Positions 8,979-22,176 of a stretch of DNA of 64,000 nt are shown one piece after another. The stretch comes from Petrolisthes cinctipes (Eukaryota > Arthropoda > Malacostraca > Decapoda > Porcellanidae): NCBI GenBank assembly GCA_033782935.1, contig JAWQEG010000166.1, forward strand, positions 1,950,001 to 2,014,000, given 5' to 3'. Below the pieces are notes generated by a model. The model saw only the letters and a program-made list of their open reading frames with translations, was not told where the DNA came from and did not search any database. Every line of letters begins with the position of its first letter. The first letter of the stretch is position 1. The translations under genes and the position numbers were made by a program.

Positions 8979-10833
8979 GCATGTACAGATCGCTTATGGG
9001 ACCCCAAAATATCGAATTTTCGGGTGTTTAGGGCCAGAATTTGAGATATAAACGGGTACAGAAGATGCATGCACATATCGACTTTTGGGCACCTAAAAGA
9101 TCGATTTTCAGTATGTTTTTGGCCTGTATTTTGAAAATACTCTAACACGGAGTAGACAAGTATAGATACCTTCTGGGACCTCTAAATATCGAATTTTCGG
9201 GTGTTTTGGGACTGAATTTGAGATATCGATTTTTTGGCACCTAAAATGTCGATTTTTAGCATGTTTTTAGCCTATATTTTGAAAATATTCTAGCACTGTC
9301 TAGGCATGTACAGATTGCTTCTGGGACCCCAAAATATTGAATTTTCGGGTGTTTTGAGCCTGAATTTGAGATATAAACGGGTACAGAAGATACATGCACA
9401 TATTGACTTTGGGCATCTAAAATATCGATTTTCAGCATGTTTTGGGCCTGTATTTTGAAAATACTCTAACACTGAGCAGGCATGTACAGATTGCTTCTGG
9501 GACCCCAAAATATTGAATTTTCGGGTGTTTTGAGCCTGAATTTGAGATATAAACGGGTACTGAAGATGCATGCACATATCGACTTTTGTGCACCTAAAAG
9601 ATCGATTTTCAGTATGTTTTGAGCATGTTTTTGAAAATACTCTAACACGGAGTAGGCATGTACAGATCGCTTCTGGGACCCCTAAATATCGAATTTTCGG
9701 GTGTTTTGGGACTGAATTTGAGATATCGACTTTTTGGCACCTAAAAGATCGATTTTTAGCATGTTCTTAGCCTATATTTTGAAAATATTCTAGCACTGAG
9801 TAGGCATGTACAGATTGCTTCTGGGACCCCAAAATATTGAATTTTCGGGTGTTTTGAGCCTGAATTTGAGATATAAACGGGTACAGAAGATACATGCACA
9901 TATTGACTTTGGGCACCAAAAATATCGATTTTCAGCATGTTTTGGGCCTGAATTTTGAAAATACTCTAACACGGAGTAGGCATGTACAGATCGCTTCTGG
10001 GACCCCAAAATATTGAATTTTCGGGTGTTTAGGGCCAGAATTTGAGATATAAACGGGTACAGAAGATGCATGCACATATCGACTTTTGGGCACCTAAAAG
10101 ATCGATTTTCAGTATGTTTTTGGCCTGTATTTTGAAAATACTCTAACACGGAGTAGGCATGTACAGATACCTTCTGGGACCTCTAAATATCGAATTTTCG
10201 GGTGTTTTGGGACTGAATTTGAGATATCGATTTTTGGCACCTAAAAGATCGATTTTTAGCATGTTTTTAGCCTATATTTTGAAAATATTCAAGTACTGAG
10301 TAGGCAAGTACAGATTGCTTCTGGGACCCCAAAATATTGAATTTTCGGTTGTTTTGAGCCTGAATTTGAGATATAAGCGGGTACAGAAAATACATGCACA
10401 TATTGACTTTGGGCACCAAAAATATCGATTTTCAGCATGTTTTGGGCCTGAATTTTGAAAATACTCTAACACGGAGTAGGCATGTACAGATCGCTTCTGG
10501 GACCCCAAAATATCGAATTTTCGGGTGTTTTGAGCCTGAATTTGAGATATAAACGGGTACTGAAGATGCATTCACATATCGACTTTTGTGCACCTAAAAG
10601 ATCGATTTTCAGCATGTTTTGGGCCTGAATTTTGAAAATACTCTAACACGGAGTAGGCATGTACAGATCGCTTATGGGACCCCAAAATATCGAATTTTCG
10701 GGTGTTTAGGGCCAGAATTTGAGATATAAACGGGTACAGAAGATGCATGCACATATCGACTTTTGGGCACCTAAAAGATCGATTTTCAGTATGTTTTTGG
10801 CCTGTATTTTTAAAATACTCTAACACGGAGTAG

Positions 10834-12334
10834 ACATGTATAGATACCTTCTGGGACCTCTAAATATCGAATTTTCGGTTGTTTTGGGACTGAATTTGAG
10901 ATATCGACTTTTTGGCACCTAAAAGATCGATTTTTAGCATGTATTTAGCCTATATTTTGAAAATATTCTAGCACTGAGTAGGCATGTACAGATTGCTTCT
11001 GGGACCCCAAAATATTGAATTTTCGGGTGTTTGAGCCTGAATTTGAGATATAAACGGGTACAGAAGATACATGCACATATTGACTTTGGGCACCAAAAAT
11101 ATCGATTTTCAGCATGTTTTGGGCCTGAATTTTGAAAATACTCTAACACGGAGTAGGCATGTACAGATCGCTTCTGGGACCCTAAAATATCGAATTTTCG
11201 GGTGTTTAGGGCCAGAATTTGAGATATAAACGTGTACAGAAGATGCATGCACATATCGACTTTTGGGCACCTAAAAGATCGATTTTCAGTATGTTTTTGG
11301 CCTGTATTTTGAAAATACTCTAACACGGAGTAGGCATGTACAGATACCTTCTGGGACCTCTAAATATCGAATTTTCGGGTGTTTTGGGACTGAATTTGAT
11401 ATATCGACTTTTTGGCACCTAAAATGTCGATTTTTAGTATGTTTTTTGCCTATATTTTGAAAATATTCTAGCACTGAGTAGGCATGTACAGATTGCTTCT
11501 GGGACCCCAAAATATTGAATTTTCGGGTGTTTTGAGCCTGAATTTGAGATATAAACGGGTACAGAAGATACATGCACATATTGACTTTGGGCATCTAAAA
11601 TATCGATTTTCAGCATGTTTTGGGCCTGTATTTTGAAAATACTCTAACACTGAGTAGGCATGTACAGATTGCTTCTGGGACCCCAAAATATTGAATTTTC
11701 GGGTGTTTTGAGCCTGAATTTGAGATATAAACGGGTACTGAAGATGCATGCAGATATCGACTTTTGTGCACCTAAAAGATCGATTTTTAGTATGTTTTGA
11801 GCATGTATTTTGAAAATACTCTAACACAGAGTAAGCATGTACAGATCGCTTCTGGGACCCCTAAATATCGAATTTTCGGGTGTTTTGGGACTGAATTTGA
11901 GATATCGACTTTTTGGCACCTAAAAGATCGATTTTTAGCATGTTTTTAGCCTATATTTTGAAAATATTCTAGCACTGAGTAGGCATGTACAGATTGCTTC
12001 TGGGACCCCAAAATATTGAATTTTCGGGTGTTTTGAGCCTGAATTTGAGATATAACGGGTACAGAAGATACATGCACATATTGACTTTAGGCAACAAAAA
12101 TATCGATTTTCAGCATGTTTTGGGCCTGAATTTTGAAAATACTCTAACACGGAGTAGGCATGTACAGATCGCTTCTGGGACCCCAAAATATCGAATTTTC
12201 GGGTGTTTAGGGCCAGAATTTGAGATATAAACGGGTACAGAAGATACATGCACATATCGACTTTTGGGCACCTAAAAGATCGATTTTCAGTATGTTTTTG
12301 GCCTGTATTTTGAAAATACTCTAACACGGAGTAG
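10834..12334 (+). repeat. Supra-HOR copy 0 (partial)
   Basis: Anchors are 10934, 11434 and 11935 (intervals 500, 501, 500). Private variants tie this piece to the distal part of the later copies. AACGTGTACAGAAGATGC at 11230 matches 16670 and 22898. ATGTTTTTTGCC at 11439 matches 16878, 23106 and 26902. GTAAGCATGTACAGATCGC at 11831 matches 17755, 24151 and 27951. The single-base deletion GAGATATAACGGG at 12047 matches 17951 and 24365. Confidence 0.78.
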
Positions 12335-14303
12335 GCATGTACAGATACCTTCTGTGACCTCTAAATATCGAATTTTCGGGTGTTTTGGGACTGAATTTGA
12401 GATATCGATTTTTTGGCACCTAAAATGTCGATTTTTAGCATGATTTTTGCCTATATTTTGAAAATATTCTATCACTGTGTAGGCATGTACAGATTGCTTC
12501 TGGGACTTTCCCAAAATATTGAATTTTCGGGTGTTTTGAGCTTGAATTTGAGATATAAACGGGTACAGAAGATACATGCACATATTGACTTTGGGCATCT
12601 AAAATATCGATTTTCAGCATGTTTTGGGCCTGAATTTTGAAAATACTCTAACACTGAGTAGGCATGTACAGATTGCTTCTGGGACCCCAAAATGTTGAAT
12701 TTTCGGGTGTTTTGAGCCTGAATTTGAGATATAAACGGGTACTGAAGATGCATGCACATATCGACTTTTGTGCACCTAAAAGATCGATTTTCAGTATGTT
12801 TTGAGCATGTATTTTGAAAATACTCTAACACGGAGTAGGCATGTACAGATCGCTTCTGGGACCCCTAAATATCGAATTTTCGGGTGTTTTGGGACTGAAT
12901 TTGAGATATCGACTTTTTGGCACCTAAAAGATCGATTTTTAGCATGTTTTTAGCCTATATTTTGAAAATATTCTAGCACTGAGTACAGATTGCTTCTGGG
13001 ACCCCAAAATATTGAATTTTCGGGTGTTTTGAGCCTGAATTTGAGATATAAACGGGTACAGAAGATATATGCACATATTGACTTTGGGCACCAAAAATAT
13101 CGATTTTCAGCATGTTTTGGGCCTGAATTTTGAAAATACTCTAACACGGAGTAGGCATGTACAGATACCTTCTGGGACCTCTAAATATCGAATTTTCGGG
13201 TGTTTTGGGACTGAATTTGAGATATCGATTTTTTGGCACCTAAAATATCGATTTTTAGCATGTTTTTAGCCTATATTTTGAAAATATTCTAGCACTGTGT
13301 AGGCATGTACAGATTGCTTCTGGGACCCCAAAATATTGAATTTTCGGGTGTTTTGAGCCTGAATTTGAGATATAAACGGGTACAGAAGATACATGCACAT
13401 ATTGACTTTGGGCATCTAAAATATCGATTTTCAGCATGTTTTGGGCTAGTATTTTGAAAATACTCTAACACTGAGTAGGCATGTACAGATTGCTTCTGGG
13501 ACCCCAAAATATTGAATTTTCGGGTGTTTTGAGCCTGAATTTGAGATATAAACGGGTACTGAAGATGCATGCACATATCGACTTTTGGGCACCTAAAAGA
13601 TCGATTTTTAGTATGTTTTGAGCCTGTATTTTGAAAATACTCTAACACGGAGTAGGCATGTACAGATCGCTTCTGGGACCCCTAAATATCGAATTTTCGG
13701 GTGTTTTGGGACTGAATTTGAGATATCGACTTTTTGGCACCTAAAAGATCGATTTTTAGCATGTTTTTAGCCTATATTTTGAAAATATTCTAGCACTGAG
13801 TAGGCATGTACAGAATGCTTCTGGGACCCCAAAATATTGAATTTTCGGGTGTTTTGAGCCTGAATTTGAGATATAAACGGGTACAGAAGATATATGCACA
13901 TATTGACTTTGGGCACCAAAAATATCGATTTTCAGCATGTTTTGGGCCTGAATTTTGAAAATACTCTAACACGGAGTAGGCATATACAGATACCTTCTGG
14001 GACCTCTAAATATCGAATTTTCGGGTGTTTTGGGACTGAATTTGAGATATCGATTTTTTGGCACCTAAAATATCGATTTTTAGCATGTTTTTAGCCTATA
14101 TTTTGAAAATATTCTAGCACTGTGTAGGCATGTACAGATTGCTTCTGGGACCCCAAAATATTGAATTTTCGGGTGTTTTGAGCCTGAATTTGAGATATAA
14201 ACGGGTACAGAAGATACATGCACATATTGACTTTGGGCATCTAAAATATCGATTTTCAGTATGTTTTGAGCATGTATTTTGAAAATACTCTAACACGGAG
14301 TAG
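12335..14303 (+). repeat. 1,969-bp 12-mer HOR, a-type, first copy
   Basis: The interval series is 504-316-501-324-324. The 504 comes from a 3-bp insertion (GGGACTTTCCC) in a B unit, and the 316 from an 8-bp deletion (CTGAGTACAG) in an A unit. The a-type variants are TTGGGCTAG at 13441, TTCTAGCACTGAG at 13788 and GGCATATACAGATACC at 13979. The same a-type copy recurs at 18239-20207. Confidence 0.88.
12502..12512 (+). other. GGGACTTTCCC 3-bp insertion marker (six copies)
   Basis: Most B units read GGGACCCCAAAA here. This one reads GGGACTTTCCCAAAA, a net gain of 3 bp. The same allele sits at about 14471, 18406, 20375, 24820 and 28616, once per 1,969-bp unit, making it a clean HOR marker. The first ten bases match the classical NF-kB binding-site sequence GGGACTTTCC. 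I treat that as chance, because the organism is unknown and a ten-base match is weak. Confidence 0.85.
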
Positions 14304-16272
14304 GCATGTACAGATCGCTTCTGGGACCCCTAAATATCGAATTTTCGGGTGTTTTGGAACTGAATTTGAGAAATCGATTTTTTGGCACCTAAAATGTCGA
14401 TTTTTAGCATGATTTTAGCCTATATTTTGAAAATATTCTAGCACTGTGTAGGCATGTACAGATTGCTTCTGGGACTTTCCCAAAATATTGAATTTTCGGG
14501 TGTTTTGAGCTTGAATTTGAGATATAAACGGGTACAGAAGATACATGCACATATTGACTTTGGGCATCTAAAATATCGATTTTCAGCATGTTTTGGGCCT
14601 GAATTTTGAAAATACTCTAACACTGAGTAGGCATGTACAGATTGCTTCTGGGACCCCAAAATGTTGAATTTTCGGGTGTTTTGAGCCTGAATTTGAGATA
14701 TAAACGGGTACTGAAGATGCATGCACATATCGACTTTTGTGCACCTAAAAGATCGATTTTCAGTATGTTTTGAGCATGTATTTTGAAAATACTCTAACAC
14801 GGAGTAGGCATGTACAGATCGCTTCTGGGACCCCTAAATATCGAATTTTCGGGTGTTTTGGGACTGAATTTGAGATATCGACTTTTTGGCACCTAAAAGA
14901 TCGATTTTTAGCATGTTTTTAGCCTATATTTTGAAAATATTCTAGCACTGAGTACAGATTGCTTCTGGGACCCCAAAATATTGAATTTTCGGGTGTTTTG
15001 AGCCTGAATTTGAGATATAAACGGGTACAGAAGATATATGCACATATTGACTTTGGGCACCAAAAATATCGATTTTCAGCATGTTTTGGGCCTGAATTTT
15101 GAAAATACTCTAACACGGAGTAGGCATGTACAGATACCTTCTGGGACCTCTAAATATCGAATTTTCGGGTGTTTTGGGACTGAATTTGAGATATCGATTT
15201 TTTGGCACCTAAAATATCGATTTTTAGCATGTTTTTAGCCTATATTTTGAAAATATTCTAGCACTGTGTAGGCATGTACAGATTGCTTCTGGGACCCCAA
15301 AATATTGAATTTTCGGGTGTTTTGAGCCTGAATTTGAGATATAAACGGGTACAGAAGATACATGCACATATTGACTTTGGGCATCTAAAATATCGATTTT
15401 CAGCATGTTTTGTGCTAGTATTTTGAAAATACTCTAACACTGAGTAGGCATGTACAGATTGCTTCTGGGACCCCAAAATATTGAATTTTCGGGTGTTTTG
15501 AGCCTGAATTTGAGATATAAACGGGTACTGAAGATGCATGCACATATCGACTTTTGGGCACCTAAAAGATCGATTTTTAGTATGTTTTGAGCCTGTATTT
15601 TGAAAATACTCTAACACGGAGTAGGCATGTACAGATCGCTTCTGGGACCCCTAAATATCGAATTTTCGGGTGTTTTGGGACTGAATTTGAGATATCGACT
15701 TTTTGGCACCTAAAAGATCGATTTTTAGCATGTTTTTAGCCTATATTTTGAAAATATTCTATCACTGAGTAGGCATGTACAGAATGCTTCTGGGACCCCA
15801 AAATATTGAATTTTCGGGTGTTTTGAGCCTGAATTTGAGATATAAACGGGTACAGAAGATATATGCACATATTGACTTTGGGCACCAAAAATATCGATTT
15901 TCAGCATGTTTTGGGCCTGAATTTTGAAAATACTCTAACACGGAGTAGGCATGTACAGATACCTTCTGGGACCTCTAAATATCGAATTTTCGGGTGTTTT
16001 GGGACTGAATTTGAGATATCGATTTTTTGGCACCTAAAATATCGATTTTTAGCATGTTTTTAGCCTATATTTTGAAAATATTCTAGCACTGTGTAGGCAT
16101 GTACAGATTGCTTCTGGGACCCCAAAATATTGAATTTTCGGGTGTTTTGAGCCTGAATTTGAGATATAAACGGGTACAGAAGATACATGCACATATTGAC
16201 TTTGGGCATCTAAAATATCGATTTTCAGTATGTTTTGAGCATGTATTTTGAAAATACTCTAACACGGATTAG
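14304..16272 (+). repeat. 1,969-bp 12-mer HOR, b-type, second copy
   Basis: The intervals match the preceding copy, 1,969 bp on. The b-type variants are TTGTGCTAG near 15410, TTCTATCACTGAG at 15757, GGCATGTACAGATACC at 15949 and GGATTAGGC near 16266. The same b-type copy recurs at 20208-22176. The a-b pair is therefore older than the duplication of the larger unit. Confidence 0.88.
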
Positions 16273-18238
16273 GCATGTACAGATCGCTTCTGGGACCCCT
16301 AAATATCGAATTTTCGGGTTTTTTGGAACTGAATTTGAGAAATCGATTTTTTGGCACCTAAAATGTCGATTTTTACCATGTTTTTAGCCTATATTTTGAA
16401 AATATTCTAGCACTGTGTAGGCATGCACAGATTGCTTCTGGGACCCCAAAATATTGAATTTTCGGGTGTTTTGAGCCTGAATTTGAGATATAAACGGGTA
16501 CTGAAGATGCATGCACATATCGACTTTTGTGCACCTAAAAGATCGATTTTCAGTATGTTTTGAGTATGTATTTTGAAAATACTCTAACACGGAGTGGGCA
16601 TGTACAGATCGCTTCTGGGACCCTAAAATATCGAATTTTCGGGTGTTTAAGGCCAGAATTTGAGATATAAACGTGTACAGAAGATGCATGCACATATCGA
16701 CTTTTGGGCACCTGAATGATCGATTTTCAGTATGTTTTTGGCCTGTATTTTGAAAATACTCTAACACGGAGTAGGCATGTACAGATACCTTCTGGGACCT
16801 CTAAATATCGAATTTTCGGGTGTTTTGGGACTGAATTTGAGATATCGACTTTTTGGCACCTAAAATGTCGATTTTTAGCATGTTTTTTGCCTATATTTTG
16901 AAAATATTCTCGCACTGAGTAGGCATGTACAGATTGCTTCTGGGACCCCAAAATATTGAATTTTCGGGTGTTTTGAGCCTGAATTTGAGATATAAACGGG
17001 TACAGAAGATACATGCACATATCGACTTTTGGGCACCTAAAAGATCGATTTTCAGTATGTTTTTGGCCTGTATTTTGAAAATACTCTAACACGGATTAGG
17101 CATGTACAGATACCTTCTGGGACCTCTAAATATCGAATTTTCGGGTGTTTTGGGACTAAATTTGAGATATCGATTTTTTGGCACCTAAAATGTCGATTTT
17201 TAGCATGTTTTTAGCCTATATTTTGAAAATATTCTAGAACTGTGTAGGCATGTACAGATTGCTTCTGGGACCCCAAAATATTGAATTTTCGGGTGTTTTG
17301 AGCCTGAATTTGAGATATAAACGTGTACAGAAGATACATGCACATATTGACTTTGGGCATCTAAAATATCGATTTTCAGCATGTTTTGGGCCTGTATTTT
17401 GAAAATACTCTAACACGGAGTAGGCATGTACAGATCGCTTCTGGGACCCCTAAATATCGAATTTTCGGGTGTTTTGGGACTGAATTTGAGAAATCGATTT
17501 TTTGGCACCTAAAATGTCGATTTTTACCATGTTTTTAGACTATATTTTGAAAATATTCTAGCACTGTGTAGGCATGCACAGATTGCTTCTGGGACCCCAA
17601 AATATTGAATTTTCGGGTGTTTTGAGCCTGAATTTGAGATATAAACGGGTACTGAAGATGCATGCACATATCGACTTTTGTGCACCTAAAAGATCGATTT
17701 TTAGTATGTTTTGAGCATGTATTTTGAAAATACTCTAACACGGAGTAAGCATGTACAGATCGCTTCTGGGACCCCTAAATATCGAATTTTCGGGTGTTTT
17801 GGGACTGAATTTGAGATATCGACTTTTTGGCACTTAAAAGATCGATTTTTAGCATGTTTTTAGCCTATATTTTGAAAATATTCTAGCACTGTGCAGATTG
17901 CTTCTGGGACCCCAAAATATTGAATTTTCGGGTGTTTTGAGCCTGAATTTGAGATATAACGGGTACAGAAGATACATGCACATATTGACTTTAGGCAACA
18001 AAAATATCGATTTTCAGCATGTTTTGGGCCTGAATTTTGAAAATACTCTAACACGGAGTAGGCATGTACAGATCGCTTCTGGGACCCCAAAATATCGAAT
18101 TTTCGGGTGTTTAGGGCCAGAATTTGAGACATAAACGGGTACAGAAGATACATGCACATATCGACTTTTGGGCACCTAAAAGATCGATTTTCAGTATGTT
18201 TTTGGCCTGTATTTTGAAAATACTCTAACACGGAGTAG

Positions 18239-20207
18239 GCATGTACAGATACCTACTGTGACCTCTAAATATCGAATTTTCGGGTGTTTTGGGACTGAAT
18301 TTGAGATATCGATTTTTTGGCACCTAAAATGTCGATTTTTAGCATGTTTTTAGCCTATATTTTGAAAATATTCTAGCACTGTGTAGGCATGTACAGATTG
18401 CTTCTGGGACTTTCCCAAAATATTGAATTTTCGGGTGTTTTGAGCTTGAATTTGAGATATAAACGGGTACAGAAGATACATGCACATATTGACTTTGGGC
18501 ATCTAAAATATCGATTTTCAGCATGTTTTGGGCCTGAATTTTGAAAATACTCTAACACTGAGTAGGCATGTACAGATTGCTTCTGGGACCCCAAAATGTT
18601 GAATTTTCGGGTGTTTTGAGCCTGAATTTGAGATATAAACGGGTACTGAAGATGCATGCACATATCGACTTTTGTGCACCTAAAAGATCGATTTTCAGTA
18701 TGTTTTGAGCATGTATTTTGAAAATACTCTAACACGGAGTAGGCATGTACAGATCGCTTCTGGGACCCCTAAATATCGAATTTTCGGGTGTTTTGGGACT
18801 GAATTTGAGATATCGACTTTTTGGCACCTAAAAGATCGATTTTTAGCATGTTTTTAGCCTATATTTTGAAAATATTCTAGCACTGAGTACAGATTGCTTC
18901 TGGGACCCCAAAATATTGAATTTTCGGGTGTTTTGAGCCTGAATTTGAGATATAAACGGGTACAGAAGATATATGCACATATTGACTTTGGGCACCAAAA
19001 ATATCGATTTTCAGCATGTTTTGGGCCTGAATTTTGAAAATACTCTAACACGGAGTAGGCATGTACAGATACCTTCTGGGACCTCTAAATATCGAATTTT
19101 CGGGTGTTTTGGGACTGAATTTGAGATATCGATTTTTTGGCACCTAAAATATCGATTTTTAGCATGTTTTTAGCCTATATTTTGAAAATATTCTAGCACT
19201 GTGTAGGCATGTACAGATTGCTTCTGGGACCCCAAAATATTGAATTTTCGGGTGTTTTGAGCCTGAATTTGAGATATAAACGGGTACAGAAGATACATGC
19301 ACATATTGACTTTGGGCATCTAAAATATCGATTTTCAGCATGTTTTGGGCTAGTATTTTGAAAATACTCTAACACTGAGTAGGCATGTACAGATTGCTTC
19401 TGGGACCCCAAAATATTGAATTTTCGGGTGTTTTGAGCCTGAATTTGAGATATAAACGGGTACTGAAGATGCATGCACATATCGACTTTTGGGCACCTAA
19501 AAGATCGATTTTTAGTATGTTTTGAGCCTGTATTTTGAAAATACTCTAACACGGAGTAGGCATGTACAGATCGCTTCTGGGACCCCTAAATATCGAATTT
19601 TCGGGTGTTTTGGGACTGAATTTGAGATATCGACTTTTTGGCACCTAAAAGATCGATTTTTAGCATGTTTTTAGCCTATATTTTGAAAATATTCTAGCAC
19701 TGAGTAGGCATGTACAGAATGCTTCTGGGACCCCAAAATATTGAATTTTAGGGTGTTTTGAGCCTGAATTTGAGATATAAACGGGTACAGAAGATATATG
19801 CACATATTGACTTTGGGCACCAAAAATATCGATTTTCAGCATGTTTTGGGCCTGAATTTTGAAAATACTCTAACACGGAGTAGGCATATACAGATACCTT
19901 CTGGGACCTCTAAATATCGAATTTTCGGGTGTTTTGGGACTGAATTTGAGATATCGATTTTTTGGCACCTAAAATATCGATTTTTAGCATGTTTTTAGCC
20001 TATATTTTGAAAATATTCTAGCACTGTGTAGGCATGTACAGATTGCTTCTGGGACCCCAAAATATTGAATTTTCGGGTGTTTTGAGCCTGAATTTGAGAT
20101 ATAAACGGGTACAGAAGATACATGCACATATTGACTTTGGGCATCTAAAATATCGATTTTCAGTATGTTTTGAGCATGTATTTTGAAAATACTCTAACAC
20201 GGAGTAG
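18239..20207 (+). repeat. 1,969-bp 12-mer HOR, a-type, third copy
   Basis: Offset 5,904 bp from the first copy. It shares TTGGGCTAG near 19345, GGCATATACAGATACC near 19883 and the TTTCCC insertion at 18409. One private change is GAATTTTAGGGTG near 19744. Confidence 0.87.
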
Positions 20208-22176
20208 GCATGTACAGATCGCTTCTGGGACCCCTAAATATCGAATTTTCGGGTGTTTTGGAACTGAATTTGAGAAATCGATTTTTTGGCACCTAAAATG
20301 TCGATTTTTAGCATGATTTTAGCCTATATTTTGAAAATATTCTAGCACTGTGTAGGCATGTACAGATTGCTTCTGGGACTTTCCCAAAATATTGAATTTT
20401 CGGGTGTTTTGAGCTTGAATTTGAGATATAAACGGGTACAGAAGATACATGCACATATTGACTTTGGGCATCTAAAATATCGATTTTCAGCATGTTTTGG
20501 GCCTGAATTTTGAAAATACTCTAACACTGAGTAGGCATGTACAGATTGCTTCTGGGACCCCAAAATGTTGAATTTTCGGGTGTTTTGAGCCTGAATTTGA
20601 GATATAAACGGGTACTGAAGATGCATGCACATATCGACTTTTGTGCACCTAAAAGATCGATTTTCAGTATGTTTTGAGCATGTATTTTGAAAATACTCTA
20701 ACACGGAGTAGGCATGTACAGATCGCTTCTGGGACCCCTAAATATCGAATTTTCGGGTGTTTTGGGACTGAATTTGAGATATCGACTTTTTGGCACCTAA
20801 AAGATCGATTTTTAGCATGTTTTTAGCCTATATTTTGAAAATATTCTAGCACTGAGTACAGATTGCTTCTGGGACCCCAAAATATTGAATTTTCGGGTGT
20901 TTTGAGCCTGAATTTGAGATATAAACGGGTACAGAAGATATATGCACATATTGACTTTGGGCACCAAAAATATCGATTTTCAGCATGTTTTGGGCCTGAA
21001 TTTTGAAAATACTCTAACACGGAGTAGGCATGTACAGATACCTTCTGGGACCTCTAAATATCGAATTTTCGGGTGTTTTGGGACTGAATTTGAGATATCG
21101 ATTTTTTGGCACCTAAAATATCGATTTTTAGCATGTTTTTAGCCTATATTTTGAAAATATTCTAGCACTGTGTAGGCATGTACAGATTGCTTCTGGGACC
21201 CCAAAATATTGAATTTTCGGGTATTTTGAGCCTGAATTTGAGATATAAACGGGTACAGAAGATACATGCACATATTGACTTTGGGCATCTAAAATATCGA
21301 TTTTCAGCATGTTTTGTGCTAGTATTTTGAAAATACTCTAACACTGAGTAGGCATGTACAGATTGCTTCTGGGACCCCAAAATATTGAATTTTCGGGTGT
21401 TTTGAGCCTGAATTTGAGATATAAACGGGTACTGAAGATGCATGCACATATCGACTTTTGGGCACCTAAAAGATCGATTTTTAGTATGTTTTGAGCCTGT
21501 ATTTTGAAAATACTCTAACACGGAGTAGGCATGTACAGATCGCTTCTGGGACCCCTAAATATCGAATTTTCGGGTGTTTTGGGACTGAATTTGAGATATC
21601 GACTTTTTGGCACCTAAAAGATCGATTTTTAGCATGTTTTTAGCCTATATTTTGAAAATATTCTATCACTGAGTAGGCATGTACAGAATGCTTCTGGGAC
21701 CCCAAAATATTGAATTTTCGGGTGTTTTGAGCCTGAATTTGAGATATAAACGGGTACAGAAGATATATGCACATATTGACTTTGGGCACCAAAAATATCG
21801 ATTTTCAGCATGTTTTGGGCCTGAATTTTGAAAATACTCTAACACGGAGTAGGCATGTACAGATACCTTCTGGGACCTCTAAATATCGAATTTTCGGGTG
21901 TTTTGGGACTGAATTTGAGATATCGATTTTTTGGCACCTAAAATATCGATTTTTAGCATGTTTTTAGCCTATATTTTGAAAATATTCTAGCACTGTGTAG
22001 GCATGTACAGATTGCTTCTGGGACCCCAAAATATTGAATTTTCGGGTGTTTTGAGCCTGAATTTGAGATATAAACGGGTACAGAAGATACATGCACATAT
22101 TGACTTTGGGCATCTAAAATATCGATTTTCAGTATGTTTTGAGCATGTATTTTGAAAATACTCTAACACGGATTAG
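20208..22176 (+). repeat. 1,969-bp 12-mer HOR, b-type, fourth copy
   Basis: Offset 5,904 bp from 14304-16272. It shares TTGTGCTAG near 21314, TTCTATCACTGAG near 21661 and GGATTAGGC near 22170. One private change is TCGGGTATTTTG near 21218. Confidence 0.87.

Larger units (their letters stand above)
1..10833 (+). repeat. Region I: array built mostly on the A1-B1-C1-A2-B2-C2 hexamer
   Basis: Short-monomer anchors lie at 141, 642, 1133, 1634, 2135, 2460, 2961, 3285, 3786, 4277, 4953, 5454, 5945, 6446, 6936, 7437, 7928, 8429, 8754, 9256, 9756 and 10256. Intervals alternate 501 and 491 bp, the hexamer pattern, with dimers of 324-325 bp at 2135, 2961 and 8429 and tetramers of 676-678 bp at 4277 and 10256. 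The block 141-1133 is repeated at 4953-5945 and 6936-7928, and 1634-2460 resembles 7928-8754. The stretch 2360-2860 is repeated at 10156-10656. Nothing other than satellite is present. Confidence 0.9.
12335..18238 (+). repeat. Supra-HOR copy 1 (5,904 bp, 36 monomers, internally deleted)
   Basis: Anchors: 12435, 12939, 13255, 13756, 14080, 14404, 14908, 15224, 15725, 16049, 16373, 16875, 17200, 17524, 17849. Compared with copy 2 it lacks 324 bp (an A-B pair) near 16606-16624, 176 bp (one monomer) near 17020 and 10 bp in the A unit near 17890. These three losses account exactly for the 510-bp length difference. It begins with two tandem 1,969-bp 12-mers. Confidence 0.85.

Noticed and set aside
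12502..12511. Functional NF-kB enhancer site
   Set aside because: A ten-base match in a satellite of an unidentified organism is not evidence of regulation. Kept only as a marker and a curiosity.
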